Below are positions 8,312 to 16,703 of a DNA stretch of 64,000 nt, piece by piece. Source of the DNA: Lentzea sp. NBRC 102530 (GTDB taxonomy: Bacteria > Actinomycetota > Actinomycetes > Mycobacteriales > Pseudonocardiaceae); contig NZ_BSTF01000008.1 of the NCBI RefSeq assembly GCF_030269365.1, positions 62,001-126,000 of the forward strand, written 5' to 3'. A program made the position numbers and the translations under genes. Each line of letters begins with the position of its first letter. The stretch's first letter is position 1. The notes below the pieces were generated by a model. It was not told the origin of the DNA. It ran no database searches and was given only the letters and a program-made list of their open reading frames with translations.

Positions 8312-9070
8312 TCAGTGCACCTCGGCGTCGCCGAGCCTGAGCGGTTCCCACGACTGCGCGCCGTGCCGCCCGTGCCCGGGATCCACCCCGATGAACACCC
8401 GGCCGTTCACCCGCACCCGGACGTGCCGTGCCTGCCAGTCGACCGTCGAGCGCTGCCGCGTCCGCCCGTCACACGTCCACCTCCGGTCCCCGAAGTGCAC
8501 GACCGTCGAATGCCCGTGGATCTGCCCGAACGGCACGATTCCCCCGTACCGCATCCACGGCTCGTGCAACGCCGCCCCGGACTCGGCCCACAACGGCCCG
8601 GTCTCCGGATCGCGCCCGTGCACCCCCATCCGCCAGATGACCTCAGGCCGTTCGTTGAGCAGCTCCGCCGCCTTGACCGCCGACTCCGGCTCGCCCAGCT
8701 CCTGCCACACGGCCAGCGTCATCCCGGCGTGCGTGACCAGGAACTCCTCGCCACCGCTCGTGACCGCCGCCGCCACCCGCATCCGCCCGTCCGCCCACCA
8801 CTCGCGCAACCGGGCAACGCCCTCGCGCGGCAACGGATCCGGCCAGAACACCTCCTGGCCCTGCAGGTACTGGGCCTCGTGGTTGCCGATCAGCTGCACC
8901 CAGTCCCGGCCGAGGCGCGGCGCGACGACCTCCAGCACCTCCGTGCTGGCGGGCCCGCGGTCCACCAGGTCGCCGACCTGGACCACCACCACCCCGTCCA
9001 GGTCCCGCAACGCCCGCCGCAACTGGTCGGCGTGCCCGCCGACGTCCCCGATGACAGCCACCTCGGCCAT
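8312..9070 (-). CDS. Metallophosphoesterase (calcineurin/PPP superfamily)
   Basis: 252-aa cytoplasmic phosphoesterase with the full metal-binding signature in order: GDVGGH, VGDLVDRG, LIGNHE, then VTHAG and a late GQIHGHS. These ligands hold the two-metal centre of PPP-type phosphatases and ApaH-like diadenosine polyphosphatases. The start at 9070 is preceded by GGGGTGGA and was preferred over the GTG at 9088. The gene is divergent from the radical-SAM gene that opens the large cluster, with a palindrome between them, so the two could share control. Whether it belongs functionally to the cluster is unknown. Confidence 0.85.
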   Translation of the reverse strand: MAEVAVIGDVGGHADQLRRALRDLDGVVVVQVGDLVDRGPASTEVLEVVAPRLGRDWVQLIGNHEAQYLQGQEVFWPDPLPREGVARLREWWADGRMRVAAAVTSGGEEFLVTHAGMTLAVWQELGEPESAVKAAELLNERPEVIWRMGVHGRDPETGPLWAESGAALHEPWMRYGGIVPFGQIHGHSTVVHFGDRRWTCDGRTRQRSTVDWQARHVRVRVNGRVFIGVDPGHGRHGAQSWEPLRLGDAEVH

Positions 9071-9101
9071 GTCCACCCCGAGAACCACGTTACCCCGCGT
9101 G

Positions 9102-9113
9102 TAACGATCGTTT
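9102..9113. promoter_or_regulatory. Palindrome between metallophosphoesterase and radical-SAM genes
   Basis: TAACGATCGTTT holds the perfect 10-bp palindrome AACGATCGTT at 9103-9112, in the short divergent promoter region. The half-site TAACGA recurs as an inverted repeat in the other divergent promoter of the cluster (28274-28291). Candidate operator only. Confidence 0.35.
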
Positions 9114-9135
9114 GGGGGTGCGGCGACAACAGGGC

Positions 9136-9756
9136 ATGGTGGTCAGGCTCAACGTCGCCTCCACGTGTGTCGGCACCTCGGCGCTCGGCCCGGGGTTCCG
9201 GTCCGTCGTGTGGGTCCAGGGATGTCCGTTCCGGTGCAGGGGATGTGTCGCGCCCGAGTGGATTCCCGACGTGCCCGCGCGGCTCGTCGGCGTCGAGGAG
9301 CTGGCCGCCGAGCTGCTGGCGGACGAGCGGGTGGACGGTCTCACGTTCAGCGGCGGCGAGCCGATGGCCCAGGCCGCCGGACTCGCCGAGCTGGCCAGGG
9401 TCGCCCGGCAGGTCCGTGACCTGTCGATCGTCTGCTTCACCGGCTTCACGCTGGCGCAGCTGGAAGAGCGGCCGGACGCGCCCCAGCTCTTGTCCGAAGT
9501 GGACGTTCTGATCGACGGGCAGTACGTGCGCGAACGCGACGACGGACTCGGGTTGCGCGGCAGTGCGAACCAGGTCGTGCACCACCTCACCGGACGGCTC
9601 GCGGACGTCGGCTACGACTTCGAGCACCGGGAGCGGACCACCGAGGTGCGGGTGGGGGAGCGGGAGGTCGCGCTGGTCGGCGTGCCCACCGCCGATCTGC
9701 TGGTGCGATTGGCTCCCGTGATCGGCGGGCCTGGCAGATCGCGCCGGACGAGGTAA
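9136..9756 (+). CDS. Radical-SAM 4Fe-4S protein, NrdG/activase-like
   Basis: 206-aa protein of the single-cluster activating-enzyme type. A CxxxCxxC motif (Cys30, Cys34, Cys37 in GCPFRCRGC) would bind the 4Fe-4S cluster, and FSGGEPMAQA at 72-81 is the GGEP SAM-binding strand. Size and layout resemble anaerobic ribonucleotide reductase activase (NrdG) and related glycyl-radical activases, but no glycyl-radical enzyme is encoded in the window. ATG 9136 was chosen; TTG and GTG codons up to 24 nt upstream are alternatives. It opens the plus-strand cluster of NTPase genes, 174 bp before the next large gene. A role in modifying a partner protein of this cluster is possible but unproven. Confidence 0.8.
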   Translation: MVVRLNVASTCVGTSALGPGFRSVVWVQGCPFRCRGCVAPEWIPDVPARLVGVEELAAELLADERVDGLTFSGGEPMAQAAGLAELARVARQVRDLSIVCFTGFTLAQLEERPDAPQLLSEVDVLIDGQYVRERDDGLGLRGSANQVVHHLTGRLADVGYDFEHRERTTEVRVGEREVALVGVPTADLLVRLAPVIGGPGRSRRTR

Positions 9757-9811
9757 TCTTCGCCGTCCCGAATACCGCACTTCGTCCCCGCCGAACACGA
9801 AGGTCAGCGCC

Positions 9812-9919
9812 ATGGATGATTCGGAACGTCCTCCGCGAACCCAGGCGGCTGGTGCGGTTTTTTCCGTGCGCGAACCGCGCGCGTTCCCCGTTGTCGCGGA
9901 AACCGAGACCGGAAAGTGA
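9812..9919 (+). CDS. Candidate 35-aa small ORF
   Basis: ATG-initiated ORF reading MDDSERPPRTQAAGAV and ending VVAETETGK, lying between the radical-SAM gene and the EAD/CHAT-like gene, whose ATG follows 11 nt after this stop. An AAGG lies about 10 nt upstream. Third-position GC is about 60%, much lower than neighbouring genes, which weakens the coding case. A peptide next to a radical-SAM gene suggests a possible substrate or leader peptide, but it contains no cysteine and matches no precursor family I know. Confidence 0.3.
   Translation: MDDSERPPRTQAAGAVFSVREPRAFPVVAETETGK
9839..9863 (+). terminator. Weak hairpin with T6 tract (terminator or attenuator)
   Basis: ACC(C)AG at 9839-9844 can pair with CTGGT at 9849-9853 around a GCGG loop, with one bulge. 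After GCGG a run of six T follows at 9858-9863, unusual in this GC-rich window. It lies inside the candidate small ORF and upstream of the EAD/CHAT-like gene, so it could separate the radical-SAM gene from the rest or act as an attenuator. Confidence 0.3.
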
Positions 9920-9930
9920 TCTGAGGTCGT

Positions 9931-10905
9931 ATGAGCGAGGGGCTCTCGGCCGCCGAGATCGGTCAACTCGCGCACCTGTACCGGTCGGTGCAATCGGCGC
10001 GCGAGGTTCTCGTGGAATGCGGTATGCCACGCGAGATGGTATTCGAGATCGCGCACGCCGGTGATGTCCGTACGTTCTGGGAAGGCGCGTCGCGTCTGCT
10101 GGAGAACGGCGTGCTGGTCGCCGGGCGGGCACGCCTGCTGGAGACCGTGCGCCGCAGTTACCCCGCCCATGCGCTCTTCGCCGGGCAGCGGGAGGCGCCG
10201 GCCGAGCGGCGGCCGGAGGTGACGAGGAGCTACCACTCCGACGGCCCCATGTACGTCGTCGAGCGGGCGGAAGGGCCGGTCTACTTCGGCGCGCCCCCTG
10301 CGGGTGAGCCGCCGGCCAAGCCTGAGAAGAGTGTTCCCACCAGCGTCTTCTTCGTCGGCACGAGCCCGTTCGACATCGACCTCGGCCGGTTGCGGGCCGA
10401 CCGCGAGTTCCAGGCGGCCCACGCCGGGGAACGGCGTGGCGTGCTGCGCGTGGTCAGCCGGACCGCCAGGACCGTCGCCGAGGTGGCCGGCCTGCTGGCG
10501 GAACGCCCGGACGTCCTGCACCTCGTCGGCCGGGCTTCCGGCGGCGCGCTCCGGTTCGGGGACCCGTACGGCGACACGCACCAGGTTTCGGTCGAAGCGC
10601 TGGCCAGTCGATTGCGCGCCTATCGTGACCACACCGATTTCGTGCTGTCCGGGCTGGTCCTTTCCGCAGGTCGCAGCGCGGAGTTCGCGGAACTGTTCGA
10701 AGGACTCGCGAAAACCGTGGTCGCGTGGAATAACGACCTGGGCGACGACTGCGCGATCGCGTTCTCCGCGGCGATGTACCGGCACCTGGCACAAAGCTCG
10801 GTGCGATCACTCGGCGCGGCCGCGAGAGTGGCCGCGGAAGAGGTCGGCGGCGCCGCCGCGGAATGCCGGAACCTCCCCGAACAGCTGCACCTGCGATCGG
10901 TGTAA
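9931..10905 (+). CDS. EAD-like adaptor + catalytically dead CHAT/caspase-fold protein
   Basis: 324 aa. Residues 1-85 (LSAAEIGQLAHLYRSV through LLENGVLVAGRARLLETVRR and YPAHALF) look like effector-associated domain 1, an all-helical death-like adaptor. Residues 135-310 follow the CHAT/caspase-like layout: VFFVGTSPFD first strand, a LAERPDVLHLVG strand, DFVLSGLVLSAGRS strand, and the DDCAIAFSAAMYRHL helix typical of CHAT. The catalytic pair is lost: the expected His of the GHG turn is Arg201 (VGRASGG) and the expected Cys of the N-A-C-x-S turn is Gly247 (LSAGRS). I infer a pseudoprotease used as scaffold or regulator. ATG follows a GAGG 4 nt upstream. Domain assignment is by pattern, without database support. 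Confidence 0.7.
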   Translation: MSEGLSAAEIGQLAHLYRSVQSAREVLVECGMPREMVFEIAHAGDVRTFWEGASRLLENGVLVAGRARLLETVRRSYPAHALFAGQREAPAERRPEVTRSYHSDGPMYVVERAEGPVYFGAPPAGEPPAKPEKSVPTSVFFVGTSPFDIDLGRLRADREFQAAHAGERRGVLRVVSRTARTVAEVAGLLAERPDVLHLVGRASGGALRFGDPYGDTHQVSVEALASRLRAYRDHTDFVLSGLVLSAGRSAEFAELFEGLAKTVVAWNNDLGDDCAIAFSAAMYRHLAQSSVRSLGAAARVAAEEVGGAAAECRNLPEQLHLRSV

Positions 10906-10971
10906 CGAATCCCCGCTCTTCGCTGACAAGACGGGTGCTTGTTCCCGTGGAGTTCGTCTAGGGGTGGCTCG

Positions 10972-12378
10972 GTGAGCGGAAGAAAGCGCATTTACGTCGA
11001 TGAAGGCGAATGGAATCGTCTTCGGCAGGAAGCCGGCAAGCTCGCGGAGCTCAAGCGCGACGTGCCGAGGATGGTGGAGCGGATCCGCGCGCAGACCCAG
11101 GCCGACATCGAGTCGTCGATGCGCGAGGTCGACCAGCGGCACGCCCGGTTCGAACAGGCGATGACGCAGCTGAGCGAGCACACCCGCGAGGTCGAGCGCG
11201 AGACCGCCCGGCGCATGCGGGAGAACAACGACCGGCTGCACCGCGAGATCACCGCGCAGGGCGAGCAGTTGCGGGCCGAGACGTCGGAGGCGTTGCGGCA
11301 GCAGCAGGAGACGCTGACGCGGGCGGTCGACCGCGAACGCCAGGAACGCGAGCGCAAGCAGTCCGAGATCAACGCGAGGATCGACGCGTTGCGCGCCGAC
11401 CAGGACCGAGCCGAACGCATCGCCCGCGAGTACGTCGCGGACGCGCAGCTGCTCCGCGACCAGGTGGCGCAGTACCCGCACGACCGCTACCTGCCGGGCA
11501 GGGTCGCGCCGCTGGAAGCCAGGCTGTCCACTTTGGTGTCCAACGTGAACAGCGGCCTCGGCGCGCAGAGCCTCACCGCGGCGCAGGAGCTCGTCCAGTC
11601 GCTCAGCGAGCTGCGGCTCGACCTCGAACGGCTCGACCAGGAGTGGCGGGCGTGCCGGATGGCCGCCGAACGCGACCTCGTGCGGATGCGCGAACTGATG
11701 GCGCAGAACGAGAAGATCGACCTCAGGGGCCGGGTACCGGCGGGTGCGCCGGCCGAGCTGCCCGACGTCGACCACTGGTCGCGCGGCGCGCTGACCCGCC
11801 TGGCCACCGAGGTCGACTCGCTGCTCGCCCAGGTCCGCGACGACGCGCAGCCGATGACCACGGAGGCGTTGCTCGCGGTCGTCGACACCGTGCCGGAGTA
11901 CGAGCAGCGGCTGGAAACCGTGGTGACGCAGGCGGTCACGGCGATGCAGGCCGCCCAGCTGCGCACCAACCTGGCCGAGCTGATCGCCGACGCGCTCGAT
12001 CACCACCACCACTACCAGGTCACCACCGCCGGGTTCGCGAGCGAGGACCAGCGCGAGGCGTTCCTCGCGAAGTCCGTGCACCACGTGAGCGGCAGCGAGA
12101 TCGTGATCGAGGTGGAGCCCGGCGAGCGCGTCGACGGTCCGCCCCTGGTGCGGCTGCACAACTTCGACGCCGACGGCGCCTCCGAGGCCGAACGGTCCGC
12201 GCGCACGAAGTCGATCCACCGCAACGTGCTCGAGCACAGCGGCATCGACCTGCGCTCCACCGAGGAGTACGCGGAGCCCGACGACCGCAAGCGCGACATC
12301 GAACCGCTCATCGCCCGCGGTGCCCCGGTGAGCACCACGCCGCGCACGGACGAGCCCCGGGCTCGCAGGCGCGCCTGA
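10972..12378 (+). CDS. Long coiled-coil protein of the NTPase cluster
   Basis: 468-aa protein with no catalytic motif recognised. Residues about 10-165 are a nearly continuous charged heptad region rich in Glu, Arg and Gln, beginning VDEGEWNRLRQEAGKL. A globular alpha/beta-looking domain occupies about 330-430 (HYQVTTAGFASEDQREAF, SEIVIEVEPGERVDG). The end is a basic tail. GTG 10972 (SGRKRIYVDEG) follows AGGGGTGG. It lies between the EAD/CHAT-like and AAA+ genes and is probably a structural or client-handling part of the complex; a second coiled-coil protein is encoded at 21434. Function is unassigned. Confidence 0.75.
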   Translation: MSGRKRIYVDEGEWNRLRQEAGKLAELKRDVPRMVERIRAQTQADIESSMREVDQRHARFEQAMTQLSEHTREVERETARRMRENNDRLHREITAQGEQLRAETSEALRQQQETLTRAVDRERQERERKQSEINARIDALRADQDRAERIAREYVADAQLLRDQVAQYPHDRYLPGRVAPLEARLSTLVSNVNSGLGAQSLTAAQELVQSLSELRLDLERLDQEWRACRMAAERDLVRMRELMAQNEKIDLRGRVPAGAPAELPDVDHWSRGALTRLATEVDSLLAQVRDDAQPMTTEALLAVVDTVPEYEQRLETVVTQAVTAMQAAQLRTNLAELIADALDHHHHYQVTTAGFASEDQREAFLAKSVHHVSGSEIVIEVEPGERVDGPPLVRLHNFDADGASEAERSARTKSIHRNVLEHSGIDLRSTEEYAEPDDRKRDIEPLIARGAPVSTTPRTDEPRARRRA

Positions 12379-12391
12379 CCGGAGAACCTCC

Positions 12392-14944
12392 ATGACGACC
12401 GATCTCTCCGACGCCACGCCGGCGCGGCTCACCGGCGGGCGCGGCCCGCGTCCCGGTGAGCCGCTGTGGATCCTGCACGGCCCCGGCGTCGACGACCGGT
12501 TCGTCGGTGCGGACCTGCACGTCCGCACGGCGGAGGAGATGCTGTGGGAGGTGCTGCACGCGGCCGGGTACCAGCGGATCGTGTTCAGCGGCTACCGGGA
12601 CGCCGTCTACTTCCGCGACGACACCTCGCGGAACCTGACCCGCGGACCGGGTGCCGAGCCGCAACCGAGGCGCCGCAACGCGATGCGGCGCTTCAGCGGG
12701 CCGTTCGGCGACGCGATGCTGCTGTCCGAACCCCCGCCGCAGCCGCGCCGCCCGTCCGCCGCGACCGACACCGAACGGCTGCGGATGCTCGACGGGATCA
12801 TGGTCGACCCCGCGATCTCCAGCGCCGTGGTGGTGCCGAACGCCGACACGTGGTTCGAGAACATCCAGCCGGACATGCGCCGCCCGCTCGCCGAGATGCT
12901 CGGCCGCTGGAGCGCGGGCGGCACCGGCGGCGACAACGTGTGCGTGCTGCTGTTCAGCAAACCCGACCTGACCTCGATCGTGAACTTCCTGCACGACCAG
13001 CGTTACCTGCCCCAGTTCACCGACAAGCTCGCCGCGCTCGCGACCCGGCGGTCCGGCCGGGCGGTGGGCCACCTCGGGTTCCCCGACGAGACCGAGCTCG
13101 GCGCGCTCGTGCACGGCACCCGGTTGCGGCACGGCCTGCGCATCGAGGACTGGACCGCGCTGCCCCACGTGCTGCGCGTGATGGTCGCGCAGGAGGTGCC
13201 GGTCAAGACCTGGGAACCCGTGCTGCGCCGGATGGCCGGCCGCGCCGCGTTGTCCGTGGAAGTCCTGCGGGAGCGGGGAATGGCGGAGGTCGCGGTCGCG
13301 GACGCCAGGGACGTCTGGCGCAAGCTCGACGAGATGGTCGGCATGACCGCGGTGAAGACGTTCCTGACGCGGCACCGGTACGTGCTGGAGGCCGGGATGG
13401 CGTTGCGGGCGCGGGGTCTCGACGCCGACGCCGAACCCGCCGCGCTGCACCTCACGTTCACCGGCAACCCCGGCACCGGCAAGACCGTGGTGGCGCGCAT
13501 GGTCGGTGAGCTGTACCGCGACCTGGGGTTGTTGCGGCGCGGGCACGTGATCGAGGCGAAGGTCGAGGACCTGGTGTCCCCCACCGGGGACACCGCGCGG
13601 CTGACGTCCGCACGGGTGCGCGACGCGCTGGACGGCGTGCTGTTCATCGACGAGGCGTACCGGCTGAGCGAGGATCCGCTCGGGCTCGGCACGCAGGCGA
13701 TCGACGTGCTGCTGACCGAGATGGAGAACAACCGCGAACGGCTCGTCGTGATCATCGCGGGGTACGCGGACCGCATCGACGACTTCCTCGCCACGAACCA
13801 GGGCCTGTCGGGCCGGTTCCCGCGCGGCAACCGCCTGGTGTTCCCCGACTACACGCCCGCCGAGCTGCACGAGATCCTGCTCGGCCAGCTCCGGCGGCGG
13901 GGCCTGACGTGCGCCGACGACCTCGTCACGGCGTTGCGCACCATCACGGAGGCCTTGTACCGCACCAGGGCGGCCGACTTCGCGAACGCGCGGACCATGC
14001 GCGAGCTGGCGGCGGAGATCAGCACCGAGTGGGCCGGCCGCACCCGGCTGACCCGCGACGGCGAGATCAGCCCGGCGACCGCGGCGGACGTGCCCGAGCA
14101 CTACCGGCCCTACCTCGCCGAACAGCAGCCGCTCGACCAGGTGCTGGCCGAGCTGGACCAGCTCACCGGCCTGCAGGCGGTCAAGGACACCATGCGCGAA
14201 CTGGCCGCCGTGCTGGAACTGCGCAAGCTGCAGGAGGAGGACCCCGGCCGCGTCGCAGCGCCGCACATGCTGTTCCTCGGCTCGCCCGGCACCGGCAAGA
14301 CGACGGTGGCGGAGCTGATGGGCAAGGCCTTCGCCGCGCTCGGCCTGCTCTACCGCGGCCACGTCGTCGTGACGACCCGCGCCGACCTGGTGGGCGAGTA
14401 CGTCGGCCAGACCGCGCCGAAGACCCGCGCGAAGGTGCTGGAGGCGCTCGACGGCGTGCTGCTGATCGACGAGGCGTACGAACTCGCGGGCGAGGGCAAC
14501 GACTTCGGCTCCGAGGCGGTGGCCGAGCTGATCACGTTGATGGAGCAGCACCGCGGCCGGCTCGTGGTGATCGCCGCTGGCTACCCGGACCGGATGGACG
14601 AGTTCGTCCGCAGCAACAGCGGCGTGCTCTCGCGCGCGGAACGGCTGCACTTCGCCGACTACACGCTCAAGGAGCTGCGGTCGATCTTCGTCGGCATGGT
14701 CGAGGCGATGGGCTACACCTACGAGCCGACCGTGCCCGCGCGGGCCGTGCGCTGGCTAGAGCACAACCGCGACCAGATGGCGCGCCAGGGCAGGGAGTTC
14801 GCGAACGCCCGCACCGTCCGCAACCTCGTCGCCGCGGTCGAACGCCGCCTCGCCGTGCGGGTGCTGAAGCTGCCCGCCGAGCAACGCCGCGCGCAGGCAC
14901 GCCACGTCCTCGCCGTCGACGTTCCCGACCCGGAGGCGTCATGA
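12392..14944 (+). CDS. Tandem CbbX/SpoVK-type AAA+ ATPase with Walker-less N-terminal domain
   Basis: 850-aa cytoplasmic ATPase. Two complete AAA+ modules of the CbbX/SpoVK class occupy about 310-570 and 590-840: Walker A GNPGTGKT (358-365) and GSPGTGKT (630-637), Walker B LFIDEAY and LLIDEAY, and sensor/arginine regions around SGRFPRGNRL and SRAERLHF. Residues 1-300 (WILHGPGVDDRF, AVVVPNADTWF, NVCVLLFSKPD) resemble an AAA core that has lost its P-loop; this part is inference. Such proteins remodel or unfold partner proteins. ATG 12392 lies 13 nt after the upstream stop with a GGAG site, and the stop overlaps the next start (ATGA). Confidence 0.88.
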   Translation: MTTDLSDATPARLTGGRGPRPGEPLWILHGPGVDDRFVGADLHVRTAEEMLWEVLHAAGYQRIVFSGYRDAVYFRDDTSRNLTRGPGAEPQPRRRNAMRRFSGPFGDAMLLSEPPPQPRRPSAATDTERLRMLDGIMVDPAISSAVVVPNADTWFENIQPDMRRPLAEMLGRWSAGGTGGDNVCVLLFSKPDLTSIVNFLHDQRYLPQFTDKLAALATRRSGRAVGHLGFPDETELGALVHGTRLRHGLRIEDWTALPHVLRVMVAQEVPVKTWEPVLRRMAGRAALSVEVLRERGMAEVAVADARDVWRKLDEMVGMTAVKTFLTRHRYVLEAGMALRARGLDADAEPAALHLTFTGNPGTGKTVVARMVGELYRDLGLLRRGHVIEAKVEDLVSPTGDTARLTSARVRDALDGVLFIDEAYRLSEDPLGLGTQAIDVLLTEMENNRERLVVIIAGYADRIDDFLATNQGLSGRFPRGNRLVFPDYTPAELHEILLGQLRRRGLTCADDLVTALRTITEALYRTRAADFANARTMRELAAEISTEWAGRTRLTRDGEISPATAADVPEHYRPYLAEQQPLDQVLAELDQLTGLQAVKDTMRELAAVLELRKLQEEDPGRVAAPHMLFLGSPGTGKTTVAELMGKAFAALGLLYRGHVVVTTRADLVGEYVGQTAPKTRAKVLEALDGVLLIDEAYELAGEGNDFGSEAVAELITLMEQHRGRLVVIAAGYPDRMDEFVRSNSGVLSRAERLHFADYTLKELRSIFVGMVEAMGYTYEPTVPARAVRWLEHNRDQMARQGREFANARTVRNLVAAVERRLAVRVLKLPAEQRRAQARHVLAVDVPDPEAS

Positions 14945-16695
14945 CCACGGCCCTCACCTGCCCGGTGTGCGCGTACGTCGTGCCGGCCACCCCGTCGTGC
15001 ACCCGGTGCGACTGGGTGCTGTCGGCCGGGCCGTGGCTCGACGTCGACCCGTTGCGGCGCCGCAACGACTTCCACGCCGAACTGACCGCGGCCCGTCAGG
15101 AGTTCGACGTCGCCGCGGCCCTGCTCGCCTCCGGGGACGACGCGGACCTGCTGGGACGCCTGCTGGCGCACGTGCGGGGCGGCGCACCGGAGCAGCCCGT
15201 CCGCGTGCGCCCCGCCGCGCACCGGACCGAGCCGCTGGCCGCGGTGGGTGCCACGGCGATGGAACTGGTGGCACGTCGCGGTGAGCTGGCGGTCGTGGAC
15301 GTCCGGCTGGACGGCGTCGCGGTGGCCAGGATCGATGTGACCGACCGCCACGTGCCCGCCCTGACCGGCACCGTGCGACTGCACGCGTGGCGCGACCTGA
15401 TGCCGTCGCTGCCCCACGACCCCGACGAACTCGCCCTGGTGCTGGCCGGAGGCGTCGGCCGCGACCAGCGCCGCGCACCGGTGGAACTGGCGGACCTGGA
15501 CCTGGGCGACCACGTCCTCGTCCTGCACCGCCTGGCAGGCCTGACGATCCCGGACATCTTCGTCTCCCGCTTCGCCGACGTGCGGCTGGTCTCCCGCGGC
15601 GAGCCCCTGGACGACGCCGCGGTGGCCTCCTGGATCGCCAGGGCCCCGTTGCGGCACGACATCAGCCTCGTCCTGGTCGACGTGGACGACGCCGGGGTCA
15701 CCCGCCCGGTCACCAGAACCCTGTTCAGCGCGGGCACTTCGGCCCGTGACCTCCCGCTCGCGCGCGTGAACGTGCAGGCACCCGCCGGCGGCCGCGACGC
15801 CCTCGCGCTGGCGGTCGTGAGCGGCCCGCCCGGCACCCCGCCCCGCCAGTGCGCGCCGATCTCCGTGCTGCGCTGCGACCTCACCCCGTCCCAGCCGCAC
15901 GAACTGGAGTTCCGCCTCGACGGCCCCGGTGAAGTCGCCCTGGTGCGCCCCGGCGGCACCACCGACGCGACCACGGCGGCGGGCTGGCCGGATCTGCTGG
16001 ACGAGATGCCCATGCGCTACCAGCCCGACGCCAACGCGCTCGACCTCGCGATCGCGCTGGAGCTCGGCGGGGACCCGGACACCGTCAACCCGAGACGCGA
16101 CCTGGCCGTGGGCGTGCTGGCCCACCTGGCCGCTCACCACCCCGACCCGTCCGCGGTGCGGGTCTGCGTCATCGGCTACGACGACCACCTCCGCGGCCGC
16201 GGCGTCCTCAAGAAGACGCGCGGTTTCGTCGGCCTGCAGGACGCCGAGGACTTCGCGGCCACGCTGCCGTGCAGCACCCCGGTCGAACCGAAGGGCGCCC
16301 CGGTGGAGGACGCGCTCGCCACCGCCCGCGCGCTGACCTGGCGACCGCTGCCGTCCGCCCGCCGGCTGCTGGTCATCGGCGGCAGGCCACCGCACCCGGC
16401 CGTGGACGCCGGGATCAGCCGCTGCCCGCACCAGTACGACTGGCGGGTCCTGTTGCGGCAGCTGGAGAACGACCACGTGGTGCACGCCGCCGTGTGGGAC
16501 CGCCCCGCCTGGACCGAACGCTCCAACAACGAGGCCAAGCTCGCCACCCAGACGTGGCACGCGCTGGCCAGCCCCAGACCACCGATGTTGCTGCACGGCG
16601 GCGTGACCGCGGCGTACGTCGTCAAGGAGGCCAAGGCCGTCCGGGACGCCACGCCTCAGCCGCCCCTGCTCTTCCCTCTCGTGATCAAGAACTGA
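14941..16695 (+). CDS. Zinc-ribbon protein with degenerate C-terminal vWA-like domain
   Basis: 584 aa. The N-terminus carries a two-pair zinc ribbon (CPVCAYVVP, then CTRCDW). A middle part of about 300 residues has repeated beta-strand patterns. The C-terminal third (ALDLAIALELGG, VRVCVIGYDDH, ALATARALTWRPLPS, RRLLVIGGRPPHP) follows the strand/helix order of a vWA fold, but the MIDAS DxSxS is replaced by DLAIA, so metal binding is unlikely. Start ATG overlaps the AAA+ gene's stop. A much longer ORF in this frame starting at 13909 is antisense-type noise across the AAA+ gene. It is probably a scaffold or substrate adaptor for the AAA+ and GTPase genes on either side. Confidence 0.7.
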   Translation: MTTALTCPVCAYVVPATPSCTRCDWVLSAGPWLDVDPLRRRNDFHAELTAARQEFDVAAALLASGDDADLLGRLLAHVRGGAPEQPVRVRPAAHRTEPLAAVGATAMELVARRGELAVVDVRLDGVAVARIDVTDRHVPALTGTVRLHAWRDLMPSLPHDPDELALVLAGGVGRDQRRAPVELADLDLGDHVLVLHRLAGLTIPDIFVSRFADVRLVSRGEPLDDAAVASWIARAPLRHDISLVLVDVDDAGVTRPVTRTLFSAGTSARDLPLARVNVQAPAGGRDALALAVVSGPPGTPPRQCAPISVLRCDLTPSQPHELEFRLDGPGEVALVRPGGTTDATTAAGWPDLLDEMPMRYQPDANALDLAIALELGGDPDTVNPRRDLAVGVLAHLAAHHPDPSAVRVCVIGYDDHLRGRGVLKKTRGFVGLQDAEDFAATLPCSTPVEPKGAPVEDALATARALTWRPLPSARRLLVIGGRPPHPAVDAGISRCPHQYDWRVLLRQLENDHVVHAAVWDRPAWTERSNNEAKLATQTWHALASPRPPMLLHGGVTAAYVVKEAKAVRDATPQPPLLFPLVIKN

Positions 16696-16703
16696 GGAGA
16701 CCC

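Noticed and set aside
10903..10908. Further TAACGA site at the end of the EAD/CHAT-like gene
   Set aside because: Overlaps the stop codon and has no inverted partner; several single copies are expected by chance in 64 kb.
13909..16695. 928-codon plus-strand ORF starting inside the AAA+ gene
   Set aside because: Only the part from ATG 14941 is protein-like; the first third is Arg/Ala/Gly-rich out-of-frame reading of the AAA+ gene.
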